Counted from the first letter of the stretch, positions 41,054 to 50,849 are shown. The stretch is 64,000 bases of DNA from Gracilaria domingensis (GCA_022539475.1 VCMS01000055.1:1-64000); one strand, 5' to 3'. The notes: a model not told the origin generated them from the sequence alone. Numbers and translations are program-made.

Positions 41054-42349
41054 CTAGTGAGACGTGTTCTCCACGTAGCCATCAAGAAGCGTGTTCAGTG
41101 CACTATCAGTTATCCCTCCATCCGTATCTTCTATCTCATTTGCTAGACGATACAGATCATCATCTTTGATTTCCTCAAAAACCCAGGTCGGTATTGACCA
41201 GCTTGGAGAACGAAACCCTCGACAATCGGGGTCAAAGCATTTTTGATACATGGTTTTTGCGTGTATATCAGCAACGAGTAAGACGTTGTTGGACTTGTGA
41301 TGCCTTCCTATGTTTTCACAGTACTTATATCCGCCTTTGATTGCATAAAACAGCAGGTGTTCCCCCACAATTGTTATACCATATATCCCTCCGCCATGGG
41401 GTTCAATGATTGAAAAAATGTATTCATCCAGTCTAGGATGTGGAGAAGCACGATCTCGCTCAAATTTTCTTCCTTCTGGGGTCATTCGATCAAGTCTTAC
41501 ATTGCTGCCTGAACTCATATAGGATGGACTCGGTTTCCCGCGAATTGTAACTCCTTTCTTTACGCTGCACACCAGACTGCTCAAGAAGTCGTCTTTTGAG
41601 AGCGACAATCGATCACCTTCATGACCCAACGGAAGCAGACGAGCGGCCTTGCCAAACTTTGAGCTGCCAATGATTCGAAAGCATCTGTTCTTGGTATATA
41701 CGCCAAGATCAACGAACGAAACTTTTACGCCATCGTTGTTCACCAATATTAGGTTTTCACCCTGTTCTCTTAAATCGTCAACAACTTTTTGCGCAAAGAG
41801 CCCAGCTTGTATGTTGTCATAGAACGCAATACTCTCAAACACGAGATGGCGAGAAAACTTCTTTTCAGTCGTGGAGTCAAGCTCAACAACATCTTCCGAG
41901 TGTCTTCTAAGATTCGTACCCGCCAGTTTGGACACTACTGCAACAAGACTTTCTATCATATTCTCGGCATCACATACATTTTCCGCGCGTTTGTACTCCA
42001 AATCGAAGTATAGTTTGCACGCGCGTCGATTTCGAATTACTTCATAGAAGTGAAGCTTGCTCGAACGGCGCATGCAGCGTGTGTAGAAGCGCCAAAAGGC
42101 GTCGTATGACCCTGTTGAGTATTGTCTCTTTCCGCTTGTGTCAATCTCGTTGGACCACACCTGAACGTTCAATGGACTCTTATCCGCTTGATCAAATGCT
42201 TGCTGTTGCGTAGGAAACGTATGAATTCGCACGGTGGCATCGGTGCGGACTGCTTGAAGCACATGCCTAACGGCTCTGTTCGATTTAAACTGGTAGCGAA
42301 AACGAGGTTTCTTGGTGTAAAACTTGTTCGTTGAGATCGAAGATGACAT
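41054..42349 (-). CDS. PRIMPOL: PrimPol DNA primase-polymerase
   Basis: 431 residues, single exon. An archaeo-eukaryotic primase of the CCDC111 family that re-primes stalled replication forks in nucleus or organelles. Catalytic motif I is FDLE (Asp116, Glu118), motif II KKFSRHLVF (His168) and motif III VDLGVYTKNRCFR (Asp214). The C-terminal zinc module has Cys344-X6-His351-X19-Cys371-X4-Cys376 (YCENIGRHHKSNN, QKCFDPDC), the PrimPol signature needed for priming. A short acidic tail follows, where animal PrimPol carries RPA-binding motifs; those motifs are not evident here. All key residues are present, so it is likely active. Confidence 0.93.
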   Translation of the reverse strand: MSSSISTNKFYTKKPRFRYQFKSNRAVRHVLQAVRTDATVRIHTFPTQQQAFDQADKSPLNVQVWSNEIDTSGKRQYSTGSYDAFWRFYTRCMRRSSKLHFYEVIRNRRACKLYFDLEYKRAENVCDAENMIESLVAVVSKLAGTNLRRHSEDVVELDSTTEKKFSRHLVFESIAFYDNIQAGLFAQKVVDDLREQGENLILVNNDGVKVSFVDLGVYTKNRCFRIIGSSKFGKAARLLPLGHEGDRLSLSKDDFLSSLVCSVKKGVTIRGKPSPSYMSSGSNVRLDRMTPEGRKFERDRASPHPRLDEYIFSIIEPHGGGIYGITIVGEHLLFYAIKGGYKYCENIGRHHKSNNVLLVADIHAKTMYQKCFDPDCRGFRSPSWSIPTWVFEEIKDDDLYRLANEIEDTDGGITDSALNTLLDGYVENTSH

Positions 42350-42918
42350 GCAGTTCTTCCGAACGGGCGGAGGTGTGCGTTGACACTTTGCGCTGAGGTG
42401 GGCGAGAAGCTCGTGGGCCGAGTACCATAATGTTGGATGATTAGCGTTCTCTGAGCCTGCACTAGCTTGTTCTCCGGCGCTGTGTACAAAGGTGCGTCGT
42501 ACGAAGGGTATCTATCTTCACGGATGTTCATCTATTTTGGCGGGCGCATGCCATTCGCCTCTTTTCTGGGAAAAATATAAATTAGCAACGAAAACGTGCG
42601 GCCAGATTCAAAATTTTGAGAGTTTCAAATGATGGTTCGTTGATTGAGCAATGCAGGACGCGATCAAGCTGATCGTATCGCAAGATGCCACGATCGTGAC
42701 GCAGATGATGCAAGATGCAAAGCTCATCTAGATATATCCGTCTACGTTTGACACACGAGATTGTCAAAGCTCCAGCATGGAGTTTCGAACATGACCAACC
42801 ACAAAAAGAAAAGCGGCGGAGGAAAGGACCTGCGTTGGTTCGTCGTGTGGAATGCGAGGCCTGCTAACATAACTTGCTGCACACACGTCGCGCAACGACG
42901 GTTCGGAGAGCCACAATC

Positions 42919-43671
42919 ATGGACGAATTGATTGCCATGATCGCAGAAACTTTCAATGTCAAACATGTCTTCACACTGAACGAGGTTGGAGTCGTGACCG
43001 AGTCTATTTCGGGAAGCCCTCAAGAAGCACCAGTATCCGCGTTCGTAGAAAGAGAAGGTTATGTTGGGATCAGCTCATGGATATTGCCAAGACTATACGC
43101 TTACTCTACAGAGAGACTGCTGAGGAATAAGAGGGACATAGATGCCTCCACGTCGTTGTTACTGTGCACTCCTGACAACCTGACAGCATGGAACGCGCGG
43201 AAAGCTTGCACAAAACCTGAGACTGTTCTTGCGGAACTCGAGTTCAACCGATTAATGATAACCAGGGGTCCGAAGAGCGCAGAGAGCTGGTCTCATCGCT
43301 CATGGCTCATCCGCACCTTCCTGTTCCCTCTGAAGCCGGAACAGGTGGTTACCGAGTTACAGTTAGCATGGTTTGCCTCCTCACGAAAGCCACACAACTA
43401 CTACGCTGGAGTACATCGCTTACGCCTGCTCCAGTGGATGACCCCAGCTGTGAAACGCAATGAACAGGAGAAGAGCCGAAAATGGTTGAGAACACATGTG
43501 TCGGACTCGTCTGGTTGGTGGTATCACAGAACTTTGTTAACCACGTCCCCGAAGGATGAACGACAGAGAGAAGTGCTTGAAATAGAGTGGTTCCGTGATA
43601 TGAACGAAAGGTATGGGAAGAATTGCCAAAGTATAGCGATACACAGGCGACTGTACGACAACCAAACCTGA
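42919..43671 (+). CDS. PTAR1-like protein prenyltransferase alpha-subunit repeat protein
   Basis: 250 residues from the ATG at 42919 (ACAATCATGGAC). It has prenyltransferase alpha-type repeats: CTPDNLTAWNARK, then PKSAESWSHRSWLIR, and a degenerate KPHNYYAGVHRLRLLQW and SSGWWYHRTLL. PTAR1 is the alpha partner of geranylgeranyl transferase III, which modifies SNARE and ubiquitin-ligase proteins. The protein is shorter than animal PTAR1. The opposite gene (lycopene cyclase) ends 30 bp away, tail to tail. An earlier in-frame ATG at 42874 is possible. Confidence 0.8.
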   Translation: MDELIAMIAETFNVKHVFTLNEVGVVTESISGSPQEAPVSAFVEREGYVGISSWILPRLYAYSTERLLRNKRDIDASTSLLLCTPDNLTAWNARKACTKPETVLAELEFNRLMITRGPKSAESWSHRSWLIRTFLFPLKPEQVVTELQLAWFASSRKPHNYYAGVHRLRLLQWMTPAVKRNEQEKSRKWLRTHVSDSSGWWYHRTLLTTSPKDERQREVLEIEWFRDMNERYGKNCQSIAIHRRLYDNQT

Positions 43672-43701
43672 GTTTAATGAAAAACATCGCCACGGAGCTT
43701 G

Positions 43702-45228
43702 CTAATCGTCGGCATCGACTTTGTACAAGGGCAGCACGGATGTAAGCAGTGTCATTCTTCCTTTGGTCATGGAATCCATCATCAGCGATAAGCGGACGCG
43801 ATTTGATGTCCTGACAAACACCCCGAGGCCAAAAATGAGCCTTTCCAATGGTTTCATAAGCCTGAAAGACAAGAAGTCTGCCCATTGTTGGGTGGGCAGG
43901 TCGAAGAACGCGGTGAAGAAATCTCGAGTTTCATGCAGGTCTATATGCTGCAAATACTCGCCGCCAAAGTTGAAGAAATCGCGTTGGCGGTTTCGACCTT
44001 CGTTCCAAATGCTGTTCCAGATGCGACTTGAAACGTCATCTGGATCGCCCCCTCTCTCCAGCTCATCCACTATGATCTGTGCAGTTTGGTTGGCAAGTTT
44101 GAGCGCGCGCGCAATCATATAACCAGTAGCTGGATGGACAAACGCGGCAGCGCCGCCAAAGGCAATTACTCTTTGATCAAGGTCGGGCTTTTCGCCGCCC
44201 ATAGGAATAAGACAGAACTCCTCGTCGAGAACTTGTTCTACTTGGACGCCGTAGTAGTTGAGTCGTTTGTACAAACGCTCCTTGAGAAGCTCGAAGGGCA
44301 GGGGTGGGGAGGCCACTAAAGACGTTTCCTCAAAGAACACATGGCGCCCTTTGCCGCTATCGAGGGGCATGACGTAGAGAAATGTGGGCTGCTCGAGACT
44401 GATGCGCTTGTCCTCGGGGGTTAGCATGTGATCATCGCGATAGTCCATGAGCAGCATTTCGTCGCTGTCATACGGATAGCCTTTTTCGCTTACAATGCAT
44501 TCAATGCCGTACGCTGCCTGGACGCCGGGTACTTTACCAGGCTTGACGTTGACAAACTTGAGGGCATGTCCCGTGGCGTCGATCACGAGACGTGCGGAGA
44601 CTTGGTGTACCGGCTGCTGTGGGTCGTTGCTAAGCTGGACATAGCTGAGACCTTGCTTCTCATGACGCACAGACGAAACGGCATCGGCAGCCAATGTGAC
44701 GCTTGAGGATTTGGCGCAGCGTTCAAGCAGACGCGCCTTGAGCTTCTTCCGGTCGACGCGGCTGTACTCACGGGGTAGCACGCGCTTTTGCCCATCGCGA
44801 CGCACGTGCACAGACGTCCGAGGCCACACGTGAGACACGCAGTCCTGCAAGCCAAGCGGCTCAAGGTCATCAAGCCAGGTGCCGTAGTTATTCGGCCATG
44901 GTGTGTGCAGATTGGCATCGGCGCAAAAGACGCGCAGCGCGCGCTCGCCAAGCGCGGCCGCCAGCGAAAGCCCGGCCGGACCGGCGCCTATGACGACCAC
45001 GTCGTACAGGGGAGTGGACGGCGGCGCGGGCGACGCGGACGGCGCGGACACGGGCGCCGACTGTGAGGACGCTGTCAGCAGCGGCCCGCGCACGCGCCGG
45101 CGCGGCGGCGCCGTCAGCAGCGGGCGCGCGCGGGGCGCGTCTGCGCGACGGCGGAGCGCGCCGCGGGCGCGAGGGAGCGCGACGGCCGTGAGAAAGGCCG
45201 GCGAGGGCGGCGGCGAGGGCGGCGCCAT
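43702..45228 (-). CDS. lycopene cyclase (beta/epsilon family)
   Basis: 508 residues from the ATG at 45228. Cyclises the ends of lycopene in carotenoid synthesis in the plastid. The first 80 residues are Pro/Ala/Arg-rich, a transit peptide. Then come the FAD/NAD dinucleotide fold (VVVIGAGPAGLSLAAAL), WPNNYGTWLDDLE, VIDATGH, the FLYVMPLD and FEETSLVA motifs and FGGAAAFVHPATGY near the C-terminal third. All fit plant- and algal-type lycopene cyclases. Beta versus epsilon activity cannot be read off safely. It diverges from the kinesin gene across 600 bp of GC-extreme DNA. The minus frame stays open to 45624 but only through low-complexity sequence. Confidence 0.92.
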   Translation of the reverse strand: MAPPSPPPSPAFLTAVALPRARGALRRRADAPRARPLLTAPPRRRVRGPLLTASSQSAPVSAPSASPAPPSTPLYDVVVIGAGPAGLSLAAALGERALRVFCADANLHTPWPNNYGTWLDDLEPLGLQDCVSHVWPRTSVHVRRDGQKRVLPREYSRVDRKKLKARLLERCAKSSSVTLAADAVSSVRHEKQGLSYVQLSNDPQQPVHQVSARLVIDATGHALKFVNVKPGKVPGVQAAYGIECIVSEKGYPYDSDEMLLMDYRDDHMLTPEDKRISLEQPTFLYVMPLDSGKGRHVFFEETSLVASPPLPFELLKERLYKRLNYYGVQVEQVLDEEFCLIPMGGEKPDLDQRVIAFGGAAAFVHPATGYMIARALKLANQTAQIIVDELERGGDPDDVSSRIWNSIWNEGRNRQRDFFNFGGEYLQHIDLHETRDFFTAFFDLPTQQWADFLSFRLMKPLERLIFGLGVFVRTSNRVRLSLMMDSMTKGRMTLLTSVLPLYKVDADD

Positions 45229-45836
45229 CGAGGCGGGGGTGTGGGAGGGGGAGGGGGGGGGGGGGGGAGGGGGATGGGAACGGGCTGCCGCGGCGCTGTC
45301 GGGCGCGCGACGGGGGTGGCGTGTTGGGCGACCCCAATTGGGGAGAGCGCGCGCGGTGTTGGCGGCGCGCACGCGTGTGGCTGGCGCGCCGAGATCTGGC
45401 GCGCTGCGCGCGCGCCAGCGCGCTGCCGCGCTGGAGCGTAAGCGCGTGCCACGTCCGTTGCGACGCGTCGGCGACGTGTGTCGCGTGCCGCGCAGGCGTG
45501 CTCGTCGCCCCGCGCTTTCGAATCGAAACCCATTGCGCGCGTCCGCCTCCGCGACTCGCCTGCCGCCCCCCCCCCCCCGCCCCCCTGCCGCCCTCGCCGC
45601 GCCGCCCACCCCCCCCCCCCACAACGGTCGCCAAGCCGCGCCGCACCGCGTGGGCCTCCCCCGTCAGCCGCGCCCCCGTCCCAACCATCCTCCCTCCGGC
45701 CCCCGCCTCCCCCCCCCCAATGTACACTTCCGCCGATGCCCGCGCGTCCGACGCGCACCGCCACTCCGTCGCCGCTCGTCTGCGTCGCTCCGCCGCGCTC
45801 CTCTCGCCCGTCGAGCTGCGCCACCCCGCCCTCGCC
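45229..45836. promoter_or_regulatory. divergent promoter with opposed poly-G and poly-C tracts
   Basis: A G-run of 14 with flanking G-blocks lies at about 45247-45276 on the plus strand, just upstream of the cyclase ATG. C-runs of up to 14 lie at about 45566-45580, 45610-45620 and 45710-45718 before the kinesin ATG. Each gene's non-template-like strand can form G-quadruplex or i-motif structures. Confidence 0.5.
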
Positions 45837-48800
45837 ATGGAAGATCCTCTGCGAGCCCTGCGCGCCTCCCTCCCCCCGTCCTCTCACCTGCCGCGCGTCT
45901 CCTACTGCGTCGTCGTCGCCACCGCCGCGTCCAAATTCGCCGGCACCGACCGCCATGTGTACGTGCAGCTCCTTGGCGACCTCGCGCAGACCGACTACGT
46001 ACTGCTTCGGTCTGAACCCTCGCCCGACGAGCCCGAGTCCCACACCTTCCCCGCCGGTTCCATCCGCCGCTTTTCGTTCGAGGACACCTTTGTCGGCAAT
46101 CTCACCAAGATTTCCATCCGCCATGACCCGCACGAGGAGTCCACCGCCGCCTGGAAGCCTGACCGCGTCCTTGTCACTGACCTCTCGCTGCATCGCACGT
46201 GGACTTTCCTTTGTCCTACCTGGCTTAGGCGTGACATTGGCAACCACATTGAACTCAAACCGCAACCCGAAGTGCACGCTGGCCTGCGCGCGTCGCACCG
46301 TGCAGCCCGACGTCTGTCCTTCTCGCGCCCTCGTCCGCCGTCGCCTCTCAGTCCAGTTTTTCTGCCGCCCGACACCGACCGCGACCGCGACGAATCGGGA
46401 ACTCGTCGCGTTTGCTTTCAGTTGCACAAGTTCACGCAGACCTTTTCGCATGTCTATCTTCTTGGCGACGCGCCTGCCCTCGGCGAGTGGGATCCAAACA
46501 GAGCGTTGCGCATGACCATGCATACTGCTGCTGATGGTACTTGGCGTGGCGAATGGCGTCTTGAACTGCAAATTGATGACGATTACAACCCAATTCGCTA
46601 CACCTACATGATCGTCAATTCCACCGCATCGCACGAACAGCGCCAGGTATTTGCTCCAGACCATGTACGAACCTTGGACTTTACCTCACCTGATCTTGTG
46701 TCTCGTGCTGCCGAGGGCGCTCGTATGTACGTCAAAGACCTCTTCGGGAACAACAATTTTGGTTTACCCTCAACCTCCTCCACAGGTTCTAAGAGTTCTA
46801 GTTCTCGAAGAACTCTGTCGCGGCTTTCGCTAAGATCGTCCATACCGGAGCCCACACTTGTGTCGCAAGGTCCTTTTCGCAGCTCTGCTCCCTTCCGCGC
46901 GCGCCCGCTCTCGGCTCCTGTTGACAAGGTTCATCGCAACCTCAGCAGTACTCTTGAGGCCTCCACGCAGGATCACTTGTATGATTCAGTTCGACGGTCT
47001 CGTATGTCAGAGGACTATGCTATGCCATCGTCTCCCCAACGGAAAGGTTTCACACCGCGAGTGAGCCTCGATGAACGCGTTCCATATACGGCCTCCAGCC
47101 GTCGAAAGACTGAGCATCAAGAGCATGCGTCACGATTGGACTGGAAACAGCAACTTGATGCTTCAGATACCCATCTCATCAGGAGTACAGCAGATCTGCG
47201 CCGGCGACAATCAGAGGTAATGTATCTAAAGAAGCGAAACAATAGTGACCTGACAAATGGCACTCTTCCGTCGCCTATCTCGTCGTCAAAGAGTCACGAG
47301 GATACGAGCCCGGTTTCTTCTGACAGTCTTTCGGAAAGCGAACATACCAGTGCCGAACCCACTGTTGAACCCGCCAAACCGAAATCAACGCGAGTTTCGA
47401 GCGTGAGAGAATCAACCAAGGAGCGGGAGAAGCTCTTGGATACAATTCAATCCTTGCGGAAACAGAATGATTCTGAGAGACAAGCGCGTCAAACTCTGCG
47501 CAAGCAGAGCGAAGAAGTCAAGCAGTCTCACCACAAAATCACGATTCTTGTGAATACTCTGCGGGAACAGCTCAAACAGGTTCGGAATACAATGAACGAC
47601 AGAGCTGAAGAATTTGCGACACAGCAAGCAGAGGTTGTGCGATTGCTCATGGATAGCAAAGAGGCCCACGCGGCTGCACAAGAAAAGCTAATTGCGGATC
47701 GCATCCATATAATGGAAAGGTGGGAACGCGAATTCAAGCTGAGGCGAAAGCTTTTCAATCAGGTACAGGAACTGCGCGGTAATATTCGCGTATTTTGTCG
47801 CGTGCGACCACTGAAGCAACCAAAGCTAGACAACGGTGGAGCAGCTTCGTTAGCGGCTGATTTCCCTGATGCGGATTTAGGAGACAACGGTTCGATAAGG
47901 CTTGGGGGGAAAACATTTGATTTCGACTATGTCTTTCAACCACAGGTTTCACAGAGCCAGGTATACGAAGAGACATCTGGAGTTGTGGCGAGTGTCATGG
48001 ACGGGTATAATGTTTGCGTCTTTGCGTATGGTCAGACAGGGTCCGGCAAAACTCATACGATGAACGGCCCTACGGAAGACAGAGGCGTCAATTTCCGAGC
48101 ATTGATGGAGTTGTTTCAAATTGCGAACGAACGTTCGGAGCATTCCGACATACGGATATCTGTGTCTATGTTGGAGATTTACAACGAGACCCTCCGCGAT
48201 TTGATTCTGCCTGATTCAGCGACTAATCCTCCGAAACTTGACATTCGTCGCAACATGAACGCCAGTTCCTCCAATGCGGTGCACATTCCAAATCTGACGG
48301 AGGTTAACGTCGACACCGTCGAAGATGTCTGGGAAGTGATGCACTATGGTGCCGCTAATCGAAGCAAAGGTCGCACTAATATGAATGAGCATAGCTCTCG
48401 TTCACATTTGGTCCTCAAGGTAACAGTCGTTTGCGAGAAGTATTCTGATGGATTCAAATCCTCCGGCGTGCTACACCTCGTCGACCTCGCAGGCTCTGAA
48501 CGGGTAGCTCGTTCCCAAGCGACTGGAGATCGGTTGAGAGAAGCACAACATATTAACAAGTCTCTCGCGACTCTCGGAGACGTCTTCACGGCCTTGAACA
48601 ATCACTCAAGTCATGTACCCTACAGAAATTCGAAGCTGACATACCTGCTACAGGATTGTCTCGGAGGAGATTCAAAGACGTTGATGTTCGTGAATATTTC
48701 CGCTGACGAGCTCGACGCGAACGAATCCCTTTCTAGTCTGCAGTTTGCCCAGCGAGTGGCACGTGTGGAGTTGAAAGGAGCGCATAGACATACGGAAAGA

Positions 48801-49859
48801 ACTGGAGAGGCCAGGGCCCTGGCTGCTCTTCAAGCGAAGGAAAATGAGACGAAGTCATTGCAGACAAAGATCTCCAGTCTTGAGAGAGAGTTGAAAAGAA
48901 AGGGCGACAGCGCGTCAGAGCTTGAAAGAAAGGTGAAGAGTTTAGAATCTCAGCTACGCACAACCAAGAGGACTTTGAATGATCGCATGCTGAGCGACAT
49001 GGAAGGACGCGCTGAGTCTGAGCGAGATATTCAAAACATGAAAGCTCTCCAGGAGAAGGCAGAATCTGATGCCAGAAGTGCAATCGAAAGAGCCAGAGCG
49101 GCAGCGGATTTGGTACAATCGAAAGATGAGGAAATCAAGCGCTTGAAGGCACTTCTCGAAGCCAGAGGTCATTATCTACCCACAGAAGACGGTATTGTTA
49201 AGGAATTGCCCAAATCTTTGGAAGATGTATCTGAAGAAGTTGAAGAGGTCGAACCAGTCAGGAAGGTTGCGCGGCCTATCAGCGCACCTGCCGGAAGTTT
49301 GACGAGTCTCAAGACGCCTTTGTCGCGATTATCTCGAAACGCCTCAACATTTACAGCGCGCACCAGACAAGTGCGTTTTGACGAGAAGGCAACACTTTCG
49401 GGACCCTCACGCACCGATGAGTCTTCCACAACAACTCAAAGGAAAGCTTCGGCAACTCCCATGCCGGAGCCGCGCCGAGCAAGCAGTTCTTCGCTGCCAA
49501 GGGGGCAGACAATGCACAACTCAAGATTCCAACGACAGTCTCTCGCACGAGTACCGCCGAGTTCGAGTACGGCGAAGCGAATGTCATATGGGTACGGGAC
49601 ACGAACAGATGCTTCCTTTAGCAAGCCAGAATCTAGCTCGAGTAACAAGCCGGTGAGAAACGCTCGTCTTCCACGGGCACGGACCATAACATCCCGTCCC
49701 CCTCAACGAGTCGTGCAGCCTGGTACTCGTCAGCCACCAACCAGTACTAACTCAGGTGCACGACCTCCAAGCGCTCCTCCAAGACGTATGGGAACGATAG
49801 CTTCAGGTATTGATAGAGTTGTGAGCGGGAAGCTTCCCCCAAAATCGCAGAATCCCTAA
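45837..49859 (+). CDS. kinesin-14-type motor with N-terminal PLAT and CBM20 domains
   Basis: 1340 residues from the ATG at 45837 (an in-frame ATG at 45720 is the alternative). Residues 21-135 form a PLAT/LH2 beta-sandwich (VSYCVVVATA, AGTDRHVYVQLLGD, WTFLCPTWL). Residues 191-285 form a CBM20-like starch-binding domain (VCFQLHKFTQ, VYLLGDAPALGEWDPNRAL, TWRGEWRLEL, PIRYTYMIVN). A disordered linker and coiled coil (about 510-640) lead to the kinesin-14 neck QELRGNIRVFCRVRP and a complete motor (640-985: YGQTGSGKTHTM, NEHSSRSHL, DLAGSERVA). A second coiled coil and a basic Ser/Arg-rich tail (1120-1340) follow. Trp218 of the CBM20 is conserved; the second site-1 aromatic is not obvious. I infer a microtubule motor for starch granules or membranes. 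Confidence 0.93.
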   Translation: MEDPLRALRASLPPSSHLPRVSYCVVVATAASKFAGTDRHVYVQLLGDLAQTDYVLLRSEPSPDEPESHTFPAGSIRRFSFEDTFVGNLTKISIRHDPHEESTAAWKPDRVLVTDLSLHRTWTFLCPTWLRRDIGNHIELKPQPEVHAGLRASHRAARRLSFSRPRPPSPLSPVFLPPDTDRDRDESGTRRVCFQLHKFTQTFSHVYLLGDAPALGEWDPNRALRMTMHTAADGTWRGEWRLELQIDDDYNPIRYTYMIVNSTASHEQRQVFAPDHVRTLDFTSPDLVSRAAEGARMYVKDLFGNNNFGLPSTSSTGSKSSSSRRTLSRLSLRSSIPEPTLVSQGPFRSSAPFRARPLSAPVDKVHRNLSSTLEASTQDHLYDSVRRSRMSEDYAMPSSPQRKGFTPRVSLDERVPYTASSRRKTEHQEHASRLDWKQQLDASDTHLIRSTADLRRRQSEVMYLKKRNNSDLTNGTLPSPISSSKSHEDTSPVSSDSLSESEHTSAEPTVEPAKPKSTRVSSVRESTKEREKLLDTIQSLRKQNDSERQARQTLRKQSEEVKQSHHKITILVNTLREQLKQVRNTMNDRAEEFATQQAEVVRLLMDSKEAHAAAQEKLIADRIHIMERWEREFKLRRKLFNQVQELRGNIRVFCRVRPLKQPKLDNGGAASLAADFPDADLGDNGSIRLGGKTFDFDYVFQPQVSQSQVYEETSGVVASVMDGYNVCVFAYGQTGSGKTHTMNGPTEDRGVNFRALMELFQIANERSEHSDIRISVSMLEIYNETLRDLILPDSATNPPKLDIRRNMNASSSNAVHIPNLTEVNVDTVEDVWEVMHYGAANRSKGRTNMNEHSSRSHLVLKVTVVCEKYSDGFKSSGVLHLVDLAGSERVARSQATGDRLREAQHINKSLATLGDVFTALNNHSSHVPYRNSKLTYLLQDCLGGDSKTLMFVNISADELDANESLSSLQFAQRVARVELKGAHRHTERTGEARALAALQAKENETKSLQTKISSLERELKRKGDSASELERKVKSLESQLRTTKRTLNDRMLSDMEGRAESERDIQNMKALQEKAESDARSAIERARAAADLVQSKDEEIKRLKALLEARGHYLPTEDGIVKELPKSLEDVSEEVEEVEPVRKVARPISAPAGSLTSLKTPLSRLSRNASTFTARTRQVRFDEKATLSGPSRTDESSTTTQRKASATPMPEPRRASSSSLPRGQTMHNSRFQRQSLARVPPSSSTAKRMSYGYGTRTDASFSKPESSSSNKPVRNARLPRARTITSRPPQRVVQPGTRQPPTSTNSGARPPSAPPRRMGTIASGIDRVVSGKLPPKSQNP

Positions 49860-50006
49860 GTATACGGAGGAGGTTATTGAAGGGTTATTATCGCAGTCCA
49901 TGCTAGAAGGAAGTAATGCTACTATCTATATGTATATTTTTGTTGTATCCCTACCAGAATCTTACTCAAAGAACGTCAACCCCTAAAGAATCGCAACATA
50001 CAAGTT

Positions 50007-50246
50007 CTAATCTTTGATAGCGGCACCGTTGCCTTCGAGTTTCTCTAGTCGTCGTTCCTCTCGGATTCTGGCTTCTTCCTCAGCTTCGCGGGCCGCTTCT
50101 TCGACTCGTTTCTTTTCTGCCTCTGCCTCTCGCTCCTTCCTCCCTCCAGGGCCATTCCAATACCGATGGATCCCAATGCCACCACCTACGACAAACGCTA
50201 CGGTATACGCAACCCAGCCGTAAATAACTGACGACTTCGTGTTCAT
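50007..50246 (-). CDS. small membrane protein with charged coiled tail
   Basis: 79 residues from the ATG at 50246 (MNTKSSVIYGW); an upstream in-frame ATG at 50276 also exists. One membrane helix (VAYTVAFVVGGGIGI) is followed by HRYW and a long Glu/Arg/Ala helix rich in AE and EER units. The helix-plus-charged-tail form is typical of small organelle inner-membrane proteins. No family is recognised. Its ATG overlaps the TGA of the next ORF in the sequence ATGA. Confidence 0.55.
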   Translation of the reverse strand: MNTKSSVIYGWVAYTVAFVVGGGIGIHRYWNGPGGRKEREAEAEKKRVEEAAREAEEEARIREERRLEKLEGNGAAIKD

Positions 50247-50464
50247 TGAGATCTTAGTTGTAGAAGAATAAACCACAGATACTTCCTTCTCCTCTTCTCA
50301 AGCGTCGATCCTTTTGGAAACCGATCAGGACCTTTGCGCTCACGTCCAAAAGCAATACAATAGGGAGTGACGAGAAAGAAGATTGCTGCAAAGACCACCA
50401 CAGCTATTTTCGGCAAAGATTCTGCGATTAAATTTCTTCGCAGATGATCGCTTTCGATGACCAC
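50243..50464 (-). CDS. possible small membrane protein overlapping its neighbour
   Basis: A 73-residue ORF with one membrane helix (IAVVVFAAIFFLVTPYCIAF) then a basic segment (GRERKGPDRFPKG, EKRRRKY). The stop overlaps the neighbour's start by the ATGA arrangement. The two may form a bicistronic transcript, or the C-terminal part may be replaced by splicing. Supported by composition only. Confidence 0.4.
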   Translation of the reverse strand: MVIESDHLRRNLIAESLPKIAVVVFAAIFFLVTPYCIAFGRERKGPDRFPKGSTLEKRRRKYLWFILLQLRSQ

Positions 50465-50849
50465 TACGAACTGTTACCGACACATCGTAAGTGTGGCGTT
50501 CAAGCCTTAAGAATACGATGGCAACTCAAACTCTTTGGCTTGGTTGGTCTGAACGGCAATGCACAACACTTACTGCCTTTGAACGCTCTGAAGTTGTGTT
50601 CAAAAACTATGCAAACCTGTTTAGCCACACAATCTCAGCCCACTGTGTGACGATGGCACTATGCTGCCAGGATCAAACCAGATTCTTTGGCGCAAGGGGT
50701 TAGTGGGCTCGGTTGGATCAAAGTTGTAACTTCTATGCGCATCCATATTCATTCGCAAGAGCGGAATATGCCGTCAGTAGTGGCACTCGTGAAGCGTTAG
50801 CGTGATGGATTTGCTTGAACCTGCATTATCGGCACGTACATTGCAGTTA

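Noticed and set aside
45229-45624. N-terminal extension of the lycopene cyclase ORF
   Set aside because: Low-complexity Gly/Arg/Pro translation of the promoter; the ATG at 45228 gives a normal transit peptide.
45114-46664. 516-codon minus-strand ORF opposite the kinesin N-terminus
   Set aside because: Gly/Arg-rich GC shadow; the plus strand encodes PLAT and CBM20 here.
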